From: Bacteroidota bacterium
GTDB taxonomy: Bacteria; Bacteroidota; Bacteroidia; Bacteroidales; JAAYUG01
Reading direction: 5' to 3'
Assembly (NCBI GenBank): GCA_021812865.1
Contig: JAKAMP010000044.1
Span: 4,514-10,401 of the forward strand
Length of the DNA: 5,888 nucleotides
The notes beneath the pieces were generated by a model. The model made no database searches and was not told the origin of the DNA. It was given only the letters and a program-made list of their open reading frames with translations. Position 1 is the stretch's first letter, and each line of letters starts with the position of its first letter. A program made the position numbers and the translations under genes. Below are positions 1 through 5,888 of this stretch, piece after piece.

Positions 1-539
1 TCATGAATACCCGCTCGAACAATGTGCTGGCTACCCGCGCCACAGAAGAAATGTACCAGGCAGTGAAGGAGGCTTGTCCCGAAGCTGAGTATCATCCGCT
101 GGCCCGTACCATCGTGATCCGGAAAGGGGAATCAACGCTCCCTCCGACTTCCATTGCTGTGCTGAGCGCCGGCACCAGCGACATTCCCATTGCTGAAGAA
201 GCCGCCATCACGGCCGAAATATTCGGAAATACTATTGACCGCATATATGATGTGGGCGTGGCCGGTATCCATCGCCTGTATGAAAGTCTTCCCCGGTTCA
301 AATCAGCCCGCGTGGTAATTGTTGTGGCCGGCATGGAAGGAGCCCTGCCCAGCATTGTCAAGGGACTGATCGATAAGCCCGTGATTGCCGTTCCTACCAG
401 TATCGGATACGGTGCCAATTTCGGGGGCATTTCCGCATTATTAGGGATGCTCACCAGTTGCGCCAGCGGCATTGCCGTGGTAAACATCGACAACGGGTTC
501 GGGGCCGGCTATATGGCCAGTATGATCAATAAAATGTAA
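1..539 (+). CDS. larB: Nickel pincer cofactor biosynthesis protein LarB, 5'-truncated by the window edge
   Basis: LarB carboxylates nicotinic acid adenine dinucleotide at pyridinium C5 and releases AMP, the first step in making the NPN cofactor of lactate racemase (LarA) and related enzymes; it is cytoplasmic. The visible 178 residues match the C-terminal two thirds of the family (full length about 250 aa) and its AIR-carboxylase (PurE)-like domain: LATRA near the start, [53 protein letters not shown], and [14 protein letters not shown] at the end. The Cys of LTSCASG (codon 459-461) lies 25 residues from the C-terminus, where the catalytic Cys of Lactobacillus LarB (Cys221 of about 246, from memory) is expected. 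The ATG at 3 is probably an internal Met, because the domain should begin well upstream. The gene ends 4 bases before the wbqC-like gene. No other lar gene is visible, so the pathway cannot be confirmed from this window. Confidence 0.92.
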   Translation, partial: MNTRSNNVLATRATEEMYQAVKEACPEAEYHPLARTIVIRKGESTLPPTSIAVLSAGTSDIPIAEEAAITAEIFGNTIDRIYDVGVAGIHRLYESLPRFKSARVVIVVAGMEGALPSIVKGLIDKPVIAVPTSIGYGANFGGISALLGMLTSCASGIAVVNIDNGFGAGYMASMINKM

Positions 540-543
540 ACCC

Positions 544-1200
544 ATGAGCCCTGGCAAAGCGCTGGTGAGCACTGCATATCTTCCTCCTATACAATATATT
601 ACCAAATTCATCCTGTTCAGTGATATTGCCATTGAGCAGCATGAGAACTATAACAAACAGAGCTACAGAAACCGGTGCGTCATTCTGAGCGGTAACGGCC
701 CCCTTACGCTTTCTATTCCCATCCGTAAGGAGCATACGGCCAAGATTCCTGTTTCGAAAGCCCGCCTGGATTACGACACTCCCTGGAACCGTATCCACTG
801 GAAAACCCTTAAGGCAGCTTACCATTGCTCACCTTTTTATGAATATTACATCGATTCCTTTGCTCCTTTCTATGACCGACGGTTCGAATACCTTTTTGAG
901 TTCAACCAAAAGCTGCTCTCATTGGTTTTGGACCTGTGCCATATCGAAGCAGAAATAAAAACCACTTCGGGTTATGAACCGGCATTCAGTAAGGGAATCG
1001 ATTACCGTGAAAATATCCATCCTAAGCCAGCCAGGCAGGCTACGGACCACCTGTTCATCGGCCATGCATACACGCAGGTTTTTTATGAAAAATTCGGGTT
1101 TGTGCCTAACCTGAGCATCATCGACCTGCTGTTTAATGAGGGGCCGAATGCTTACTCCATACTGAAAAGCCACATTCCGGAGTTGCCGCGCGGAGAATAA
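544..1200 (+). CDS. WbqC-family protein
   Basis: This 218-residue protein belongs to the WbqC-like family, common in Bacteroidota and named after an O-antigen cluster gene; the biochemical activity of this branch is not established. Family marks in order are STAYLPPIQYI (residues 9-19), ENYNKQSYRNRCVI (about 34-47), an LTLSIPI strand (about 54-60), WNRIHWKTLKAAY and SPFYEYYIDSFAPFY (about 81-110), and near the C-terminus GFVPNLSIIDLLFNEGP. Length and architecture look complete. There is no signal peptide or membrane segment, so it is probably cytoplasmic. The ATG at 544 is preferred because the family motif begins within ten residues of it and larB stops only 4 bases upstream; no clear Shine-Dalgarno site is seen. 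The spacing suggests co-transcription with larB, although nothing links WbqC proteins to NPN cofactor synthesis. Its stop codon overlaps the T-tract side of a minus-strand terminator. Confidence 0.9.
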   Translation: MSPGKALVSTAYLPPIQYITKFILFSDIAIEQHENYNKQSYRNRCVILSGNGPLTLSIPIRKEHTAKIPVSKARLDYDTPWNRIHWKTLKAAYHCSPFYEYYIDSFAPFYDRRFEYLFEFNQKLLSLVLDLCHIEAEIKTTSGYEPAFSKGIDYRENIHPKPARQATDHLFIGHAYTQVFYEKFGFVPNLSIIDLLFNEGPNAYSILKSHIPELPRGE

Positions 1201-1229
1201 AAAAATCGCAGGACCATGATCCTGCGATT
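1199..1229 (-). terminator. Rho-independent terminator of the minus-strand outer-membrane protein gene
   Basis: A perfect 10-bp stem (AATCGCAGGA at 1204-1213 pairing with TCCTGCGATT at 1220-1229) encloses a 6-base loop. Read on the minus strand it is followed by seven T residues (complement of A1199-A1205), a classical intrinsic terminator 22 bases past the stop codon at 1251. On the plus strand the stem is followed by CCCTTG, so it should act poorly for wbqC, although the A-run/hairpin may still partly block convergent read-through. The T-tract overlaps the wbqC stop codon (1198-1200). Confidence 0.88.
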
Positions 1230-1250
1230 CCCTTGAAATCGTTCCGGTTA

Positions 1251-2726
1251 CTAAAAACGGAAGCCGAAGGTTGCCAATATCTGTGAATTGACAAGTTTTG
1301 TCTTTGCCACTTCAGCATAGGTTTTTGTTCCATCAACATATTGGTAGAGCATATTATTCCAGTTCTGCCAGGTATACACATACCCCATGTCGAAGAAGAA
1401 GGAATTGGAGCGTATTCCGAAACCTGCTGAAAGAGACGACCTTAATACATTGTCGTTTCCATAACCCTTGACATAGGGGCTGCCATACAGGGCATAGCCA
1501 CCCCTCAGGGCAAGTCCTCCGAATTTCAGTTCACCGCCAAGCCTGAGGTTGCTAGCTGATTTGTAATATTTCTGAATTGCCTGGTTCACATCCAGGTAGC
1601 TGTCTTTATCGGAACGGAATTTCATCGTGGAATAATCCACATATTCATAATCCATGCTCACCAGTCCGCGATTGCCCAGTACCAGCGCTACACTTCCGGT
1701 AGCCCGCATCGGTGTGGTAAGATGGTAATCGTATACGCCCACAGGGGATTCCTTGTAAACATTATCGGGGAATCCGGTCACATGCTTAAAGTTTGCGTCC
1801 ATTGAAGTGCTGAAATCGCTGCTCAGGCTATAGAAAGTAGGCAGGTGCACTGAAGCGCCTATTCTCAGCAGTTCTATGGGTTTGTAAATGGCGCCAAAGC
1901 TGAAGCTTAATCCCGATCCATGCGTATTGAAACCCTGGGCAAAGGTATAAGAGTTGATCACTGGGATATTACCATTGATGTCGGTTTCGGTGAAAGTTTT
2001 CATTTCATTATAGGTCAGTCGTTGAATACCCAGCGCCATACCCAGGAAAAGCTTATTGCTGTAATTTGCACCGAACGAAAAATTGTATTCCCCAATGCCA
2101 CCTTTGGTAACAATGGACTGGTCCTGTCTCATTCCCCAAATACCCATGGCATCGTATGTATATTGCGGGGGAAGCACGGTGGTATCGGGATTATAAATCA
2201 CATCGGCATCCAGGGCAAGCTTTTCATAAAAAGCATCCAGTTCGCTGGGATATTTTCCGCTGGCATTCTGAACAAACTCATCAAGCATGGAACTGTTTGG
2301 ATTTACGCCGGTAACTGTAATATTCCGGTTAAAATCGTTAATCCGGTTATAACCGAACCCAAGGCTGGCTGAAACCCACCCGGTTTCCTTATTGGTATTG
2401 AATGTAGTAACCAGTCCGAAGTTGTTCAGAAGAAAGTTATACTTCGTATCCTTATAACTGGTTCCATAATAAGTAGAATTGGCGCTGTTATTATTCAGGC
2501 TTGGTGTAATGACAATTTCGCTTTTCCTAAAAACGCCAATGCCGGCAGGGTTAATACTGATGGCAGAGTAGTCGCCACCCAATGCACCAAAGGCGCTTCC
2601 CATGGACAAGGAACGGGCTGTTCCGCCATAGTATACCTGGGAGAATCTCAATGCATCGGCATCATTCTGTGCCCGGACTGCAAGGGTGCTTAGGATAATT
2701 ATAGTGATGATTCCTGCTTTTTTCAT
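1251..2726 (-). CDS. OmpP1/FadL-family outer membrane transport protein
   Basis: A 491-residue predicted outer-membrane beta-barrel related to FadL/OmpP1/TodX transporters of hydrophobic compounds; Bacteroidota homologues are often labelled hemin receptor without proof. A Sec signal peptide spans residues 1-19 (MKKAG, a hydrophobic IITIIILSTL core, likely cleavage AVRA|QND). It is followed by GGTARSLSMGSAFGALGGD and the family NPAG motif (residues 59-62, in SINPAGIGVF). Alternating, aromatic-rich strands fill the rest, and the chain ends in FGFRF with the terminal Phe typical of BamA-dependent barrels. The frame stays open for 11 more residues upstream (MEWERF...), but the start at 2726 puts the signal peptide first; there is no strong Shine-Dalgarno site, only an A/T-rich leader. 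It lies 76 bases downstream of the lipoprotein gene with no clear terminator between, so co-transcription is possible. Substrate unknown. The FadL-like class is firm; the transport role is inferred. Confidence 0.85.
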   Translation of the reverse strand: MKKAGIITIIILSTLAVRAQNDADALRFSQVYYGGTARSLSMGSAFGALGGDYSAISINPAGIGVFRKSEIVITPSLNNNSANSTYYGTSYKDTKYNFLLNNFGLVTTFNTNKETGWVSASLGFGYNRINDFNRNITVTGVNPNSSMLDEFVQNASGKYPSELDAFYEKLALDADVIYNPDTTVLPPQYTYDAMGIWGMRQDQSIVTKGGIGEYNFSFGANYSNKLFLGMALGIQRLTYNEMKTFTETDINGNIPVINSYTFAQGFNTHGSGLSFSFGAIYKPIELLRIGASVHLPTFYSLSSDFSTSMDANFKHVTGFPDNVYKESPVGVYDYHLTTPMRATGSVALVLGNRGLVSMDYEYVDYSTMKFRSDKDSYLDVNQAIQKYYKSASNLRLGGELKFGGLALRGGYALYGSPYVKGYGNDNVLRSSLSAGFGIRSNSFFFDMGYVYTWQNWNNMLYQYVDGTKTYAEVAKTKLVNSQILATFGFRF

Positions 2727-2802
2727 ATTTGATAATTTTATAAACCTTTCCCACTCCAAAAATTATGTTGGAATTATAAGTTGCTTGCAGAGTCAGCTTT
2801 AA

Positions 2803-4278
2803 TTACCTCCTTCTACCTGAAGAACCGGAAGAAGGAGCACTGTATGATCGCGAACTACCCGAGCTCGGTGCACTATACGATCTTGAACTGCCACCGGAAT
2901 ATGAAGGTGCACTATAAGACCTGGTGCTTCCTGAACTTGATGGAGTATATGACCTTGAATAATTAGATGAAGGGCGGCTATAGTAACTTCCGGAGCTGCT
3001 CGAACGAACATTTCCATATGATGATGACCCACTAAACGCCCTACGGTTCGAATTTACATTTGAAGACCTTACCACGCCGGTATTATTCGGTCTGCTGTAT
3101 GGCCTGGCGTACGTATTACCTGCTGCTCTGCGGTATGTGTTGTTATATTCTTGGCTCACCCCACTGTTGTTCGAGGGACGGTTGTAACTTGGTGAATACG
3201 ACCGTGAGTATGTATTCGCCCTTCTTACGGAATTGCCCTGGTAAGTATTCTGGGTATTGGTATTTTCGTAGGTACGATAAGGCCGTGTGGTTGTAACCTG
3301 GTTTGTATTGCTTCCGGAATTGGACAAATAGGCCCTGCGCTGCGAGGAAGAATTGGACAAGTTACCGGTTGTACTCCTGGTGGTTACGCTTCCGTTTTTA
3401 ACCTCATTTGTATTATTGTACAAAGCTGACCTGCGTGAACTATATCCCAGGTTGCTGCCTGGAGAATAGGCGCTTCTCTGCGTGGTTCCGGAAGAGGCAT
3501 AGTGGCTGTCGCCCCTGTTATTAATTCTTCCATATTTTACATCTCTGTTGCCATAGTAGATATTTCCCCAGTAACCATCATTGTAACCATAATACCTTCC
3601 GCCGTATAACCCATCCCAGTAACCTGAATAATAGGATCCATATCCGTAATAAGGATATCCCCATCCCCATGAAGAGTACCATGGATTATACCAGGGGCTG
3701 TATGCATAGGAATAATAGGGCCACCCCAAGCCGAATCCGAAACCGCCATAAATGTTAAATCCAAGGTAGAAGGGATCGTAGGTGTACCCGTACATATCGG
3801 TAAAAAAAGGATCGTAATAATCCCAGCCCGAGTAGAAACTGCCAAACCTTCTGAACTGTGAGGTATAATAATAATCGCTGTAGTAATTGTTAACAACGGT
3901 GTTACCATTGTCGTTTACAAAGGTATCCGAGCGATATGGAGTATAGTCGCTGGAATAATTTGACTCAACTCCCTTTGATTTGGTGTAATATTTATTGTTT
4001 TGCGTACTTCTGCCTTCCGGTTGGTTCACAGAAGTATCCGGTGCGACCATCTCATTCTCTTTAGCCATTCGGTATCGCTCGTAATCAGTCATTCCCTGAT
4101 TGTTTTTGCCTGAATTTTGATTGGCAACGGTAACATTCTGATTGTCAAGTGCTGAATTATCCTGGCCAGAGGGAGTGTAATAGATGTCGTCGGATGCCGC
4201 GCCGGTGGTGAACAGGCTCGAAGAGCATGCGCTCATGGCCAGAGCAGCGATGATGAGGGTTGTTAGTGTAGTTTTCAT
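2803..4278 (-). CDS. Tyr/Gly-rich, Ser/Arg-rich lipoprotein of unknown function
   Basis: No function recognised. The 491-residue product begins with a lipoprotein signal: MKTTLTTLIIAALAMSAC, with lipobox MSAC and acceptor Cys18, followed by SSS. Residues about 25-130 are polar (Asn, Gln, Asp, Tyr). Residues 147-246 are extremely aromatic: of 100 residues, 28 are Tyr, 20 Gly, 8 Trp and 7 Phe, with recurring YDPF[FY] and PWY motifs. From residue 267 to the end the chain is Ser/Asn/Thr-rich with 28 Arg but only 1 Lys, 3 Glu and no Asp; it ends in three RSYSAP repeats and GRRR. The protein is probably envelope-anchored and largely disordered. An upstream ATG at 4320 would add 14 residues (MNRKK...), but the GGGAGG site 7 bases before 4278 and the clean signal peptide decide for 4278. 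It is divergent from proS and upstream of the FadL-like gene. Similar low-complexity proteins are common in Bacteroidota; an adhesive or matrix role is only speculation. Confidence 0.82.
   Translation of the reverse strand: MKTTLTTLIIAALAMSACSSSLFTTGAASDDIYYTPSGQDNSALDNQNVTVANQNSGKNNQGMTDYERYRMAKENEMVAPDTSVNQPEGRSTQNNKYYTKSKGVESNYSSDYTPYRSDTFVNDNGNTVVNNYYSDYYYTSQFRRFGSFYSGWDYYDPFFTDMYGYTYDPFYLGFNIYGGFGFGLGWPYYSYAYSPWYNPWYSSWGWGYPYYGYGSYYSGYWDGLYGGRYYGYNDGYWGNIYYGNRDVKYGRINNRGDSHYASSGTTQRSAYSPGSNLGYSSRRSALYNNTNEVKNGSVTTRSTTGNLSNSSSQRRAYLSNSGSNTNQVTTTRPYRTYENTNTQNTYQGNSVRRANTYSRSYSPSYNRPSNNSGVSQEYNNTYRRAAGNTYARPYSRPNNTGVVRSSNVNSNRRAFSGSSSYGNVRSSSSGSYYSRPSSNYSRSYTPSSSGSTRSYSAPSYSGGSSRSYSAPSSGSSRSYSAPSSGSSGRRR
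2818..2922 (-). repeat. In-gene tandem repeat encoding RSYSAP units
   Basis: Three adjacent coding units sit at the 3' end of the lipoprotein gene: 2884-2922 (13 codons, RSYSAPSYSGGSS), 2851-2883 (11 codons, RSYSAPSSGSS) and 2818-2850 (11 codons, RSYSAPSSGSS). The plus strand shows the matching words GGTGCACTATAAGACCT, GGTGCACTATACGATCT and GGAGCACTGTATGATCG at 39- and 33-base spacing. The units differ at third codon positions, so they are old rather than freshly copied. Weaker relatives (RSYTP, RSYSPS) lie further upstream in the gene. Confidence 0.8.
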
Positions 4279-4376
4279 CTTTTTGCCTCCCAATTGCTTT
4301 TTTAATTTCTTTCTATTCACTTAATTTGCACCCTAAGTGCGGCTAATATAATACAAATACTATACCAAAATATCAA
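4279..4376. promoter_or_regulatory. Divergent intergenic region between the lipoprotein gene and proS
   Basis: These 98 bases must hold the promoters of both divergent genes. On the plus strand, TTTG at 4325-4328 is followed after 18 bases by TATAAT (4347-4352), roughly a Bacteroidota -33/-7 arrangement but without the usual TAnnTTTG box; it would start about 20 bases before the proS ATG. An inverted repeat (CACTTA 4318-4323 with TAAGTG 4334-4339) and the overlapping imperfect palindrome GCACCCTAAGTGC (4328-4340) lie at the same place and could be an operator or chance. No convincing minus-strand promoter was found. proS has no Shine-Dalgarno site, only an A-rich leader (ATATCAA before the ATG). 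Confidence 0.4.
4286..4291 (-). promoter_or_regulatory. Ribosome binding site of the lipoprotein gene
   Basis: The minus strand reads GGGAGG, then 7 bases, then the ATG at 4278. This is a good Shine-Dalgarno match at normal spacing. It fixes the start at 4278 over the upstream in-frame ATG at 4320. The neighbouring proS, wbqC-like and FadL-like genes lack an equivalent site. Confidence 0.65.
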
Positions 4377-5888
4377 ATGGCTAAAGTTTTAACATCCAGA
4401 AATGAGAATTATTCGCAATGGTATAACGACCTTGTAATCAAGGCAGGATTGGCCGAAAACTCGGCAGTAAGGGGTTGCATGGTAATTAAACCCAATGGCT
4501 ACTCTATTTGGGAAAAAATGCAGGCAGCCCTGGATAAGATGTTCAAAGATACTGGTCACGTCAATGCCTATTTCCCTCTGCTCATACCCAAGTCGTTTTT
4601 CAGTAAAGAAGCTTCTCATGTGGAAGGCTTTGCCAAAGAATGTGCCGTGGTAACCCATTACCGGCTAAAAAATTCACCGGAAGGGAAAGGGATAATAGTA
4701 GATGAAGATGCCCGCCTGGAGGAGGAACTTATCATCAGGCCTACATCGGAAACCATTATATGGAACACCTACAAAGGATGGATCCAGTCTTACCGGGACC
4801 TGCCTATTCTTATTAACCAGTGGGCCAATGTGGTGCGCTGGGAAATGCGCACCCGTCTGTTTCTGCGTACGGCTGAATTTCTATGGCAGGAACGCCATAA
4901 GGCCCATGCAACCTCACAGGAAGCCATACAGGAAACCCGCACCATGCTCGATGTGTATGCAAAATTTGCAGAAGAATGGCTTGCCCTGCCGGTAATCAAG
5001 GGGGTTAAATCGGAAAGCGAAAAATTTGCCGGCGCCATCGAAACCCTTTGCATTGAGGGCCTGATGCAGGATGGCAAGGCCCTTCAGTGCGGCACATCAC
5101 ACTTTCTGGGTCAGAATTTCGCCAAAGCCTTTGATGTTCAATTTCTAAACAACGAAGGTAAGCAGGATTACGTGTGGGCCACCTCGTGGGGCGTATCGAC
5201 CCGGCTGATGGGCGCCCTGGTAATGGCGCATTCCGATGACAACGGACTGGTTATTCCTCCCAGGCTTGCTCCTCTGCAGGTGATCATTGTACCCATATTC
5301 AAGAATAAGGAGGAACTCGCCTTAATCACCGCGCAGGTCGATGAGATAATGAAAAGCCTGAAAAGCGCAGGCATATCGGTGAAATACGATAATTCGGACA
5401 ACCAGAAACCTGGCTGGAAATTCGCCGAATATGAGCTTCAGGGCGTGCCCGTTAGAATGGCAATAGGTCCCCGGGATGCCGGCAATAAAACCGTTGAAAT
5501 TGCCCGCAGGGATACTCTGCAAAAATCGGTTGTGCCTCAGGACAATATTGTGTTTACCGTTCAACAACTGCTGGAAGATATTCAGCAGAACATGTACAAT
5601 AAGGCAATGAAATTCAGAGAAGAAAACACTCATTACGTGGATTCTTACGAAGAATTCAAGAAGGTGCTGTCCGAGAAAGGCGGTTTTATTGCCGCTCACT
5701 GGGATGGAACCGCTGAAACTGAGGCCAGGATCAAAGAAGAAACCAAAGCCACCATCCGCTGCATTCCTTTCGATTTCCCCGAAGCAAGGCGAGGTTTCCC
5801 AGTGCAAAGTGGGCCACTACAAAATCCGGATCCAGGAACACTGCCCGGTTCAGCGAGAGGGCAGCTTCATCGAGGCTTCCTTGTTCTT
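4377..5888 (+). CDS. proS: Prolyl-tRNA synthetase (type 3), C-terminal end replaced at an abnormal junction
   Basis: Class II synthetase that charges tRNA-Pro in the cytoplasm. The start [20 protein letters not shown] closely matches remembered Bacteroides ProRS. Visible parts: [19 protein letters not shown] (early core), [11 protein letters not shown] (motif 1), [12 protein letters not shown] (about residues 123-134), [26 protein letters not shown] (motif 2, about 147-172), [15 protein letters not shown] (about 243), [20 protein letters not shown] (motif 3, about 269-288), an anticodon-binding domain from [13 protein letters not shown] (about 297 onward), and the start of the ProRS C-terminal domain. 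Recognisable sequence ends at [13 protein letters not shown] (residues 458-470, to base 5786). The expected remaining ~25-30 residues (Cys-containing GKC..TGKPS-like stretch, FARSY-type end) are absent. The frame stays open to the window edge with 34 unrelated residues (471-504). Residues 173 and 175, beside the active site, are also unusual. No stop codon is seen. Confidence 0.9.
   Translation, partial: MAKVLTSRNENYSQWYNDLVIKAGLAENSAVRGCMVIKPNGYSIWEKMQAALDKMFKDTGHVNAYFPLLIPKSFFSKEASHVEGFAKECAVVTHYRLKNSPEGKGIIVDEDARLEEELIIRPTSETIIWNTYKGWIQSYRDLPILINQWANVVRWEMRTRLFLRTAEFLWQERHKAHATSQEAIQETRTMLDVYAKFAEEWLALPVIKGVKSESEKFAGAIETLCIEGLMQDGKALQCGTSHFLGQNFAKAFDVQFLNNEGKQDYVWATSWGVSTRLMGALVMAHSDDNGLVIPPRLAPLQVIIVPIFKNKEELALITAQVDEIMKSLKSAGISVKYDNSDNQKPGWKFAEYELQGVPVRMAIGPRDAGNKTVEIARRDTLQKSVVPQDNIVFTVQQLLEDIQQNMYNKAMKFREENTHYVDSYEEFKKVLSEKGGFIAAHWDGTAETEARIKEETKATIRCIPFDFPEARRGFPVQSGPLQNPDPGTLPGSARGQLHRGFLVL
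5764..5888 (-). CDS. Fragment of a CheR-type TPR protein in inverted orientation
   Basis: In the minus-strand frame whose codons start at 5886, 5883 and so on, the sequence reads [15 protein letters not shown], then [16 protein letters not shown], then [10 protein letters not shown]. This is a TPR helix pair with the R[AL].[FY]LDPDF..AH[FY].LG[NL] signature typical of the TPR domain fused to CheR chemotaxis methyltransferases. The match is to family consensus from memory. The fragment has no start; it would enter from beyond the right edge (5888) and its TPR-like reading fades near 5764, after which the frame runs through antisense proS to a TGA at 5731-5733. Bases 5764-5786 fit both this reading and the ProRS reading, so the joint lies there. 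Bases 5787-5888 have 57 G/C of 102. The rest of the gene is not in the window; which CheR hybrid it came from, or whether it is another TPR protein, is unknown. Confidence 0.6.

Noticed and set aside
1920..2372. 150-codon open frame on the plus strand inside the FadL-like gene
   Set aside because: It is a shadow of a gene with a signal peptide, NPAG motif and terminal Phe; its own product looks like no family.
2757..2765. Possible Bacteroidota -7 promoter box on the minus strand (TAATTTTTG) 30 bases before the FadL-like gene
   Set aside because: The spacing inside the box is one base off TAnnTTTG and no TTTG is seen at the -33 position, so it is not distinguishable from A/T-rich chance.
2818..2922. 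CRISPR-like or mobile repeat array
   Set aside because: The repeat spacing is 33 and 39 bases, in frame with the lipoprotein and encoding RSYSAP units; there are no unique spacers.
3537..3908. Minus-strand open frame in an alternative frame of the lipoprotein gene
   Set aside because: It is produced by the Tyr/Gly-rich codons of the real gene, as are the frames at 2799-3032 and 3060-3296.
5322..5807. 161-codon open frame on the minus strand inside proS
   Set aside because: It lies antisense to well-conserved ProRS sequence, shows no family features, and is not in the same frame as the TPR fragment.
5787..5888. A plus-strand frameshift continuing ProRS, reading [16 protein letters not shown] in the second frame
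   Set aside because: It does not match the Cys-containing GKC..TGKPS...FARSY-type end expected of ProRS, while the minus strand gives a clear TPR. A foreign fragment explains the tail better than a frameshift.

Overview
The window looks like an ordinary chromosomal stretch from a member of the Bacteroidota, probably Bacteroidales-like. The signs are a WbqC-family protein, a Bacteroidota-style FadL/OmpP1 outer-membrane protein, a large Tyr/Gly/Ser-rich lipoprotein, an archaeal/eukaryotic-type (type 3) ProRS close to Bacteroides ProRS, and mostly A-rich leaders in place of Shine-Dalgarno sites. The order is inferred from remembered family sequences, not from a search.

Layout: (1) 1-539 (+) is the C-terminal part of LarB, a nickel-pincer nucleotide (NPN) cofactor enzyme cut by the left window edge. 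(2) 544-1200 (+) is a WbqC-family protein only 4 bases downstream, probably co-transcribed. (3) 1199-1229 is a rho-independent terminator that works on the minus strand and overlaps the wbqC stop codon. (4) 1251-2726 (-) is a FadL/OmpP1-type outer-membrane beta-barrel. (5) 2803-4278 (-) is a lipoprotein with a Tyr/Gly/Trp-rich middle and an Arg-only cationic tail ending in short repeats. (6) 4279-4376 is a divergent intergenic region. (7) 4377 to the right edge (+) is proS, with recognisable ProRS sequence up to about 5786.

The last ~100 bases are not ProRS. Read on the minus strand they encode a tetratricopeptide repeat of the kind found in CheR-type chemotaxis methyltransferases. proS therefore appears to be joined, in inverted orientation, to an unrelated gene fragment just before its C-terminal tail. 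An assembly or amplification chimera at a contig end is the simplest explanation; a real rearrangement is the alternative.

The two minus-strand envelope genes (lipoprotein then barrel, 76 bases apart, no visible terminator between them) may form one transcript ending at 1199-1229. larB/wbqC and proS are separate transcription units. I see no mobile element, CRISPR array, RNA gene or defence system. The main points of interest are the proS junction, substitutions next to the ProRS active site, and the unusual composition of the lipoprotein.
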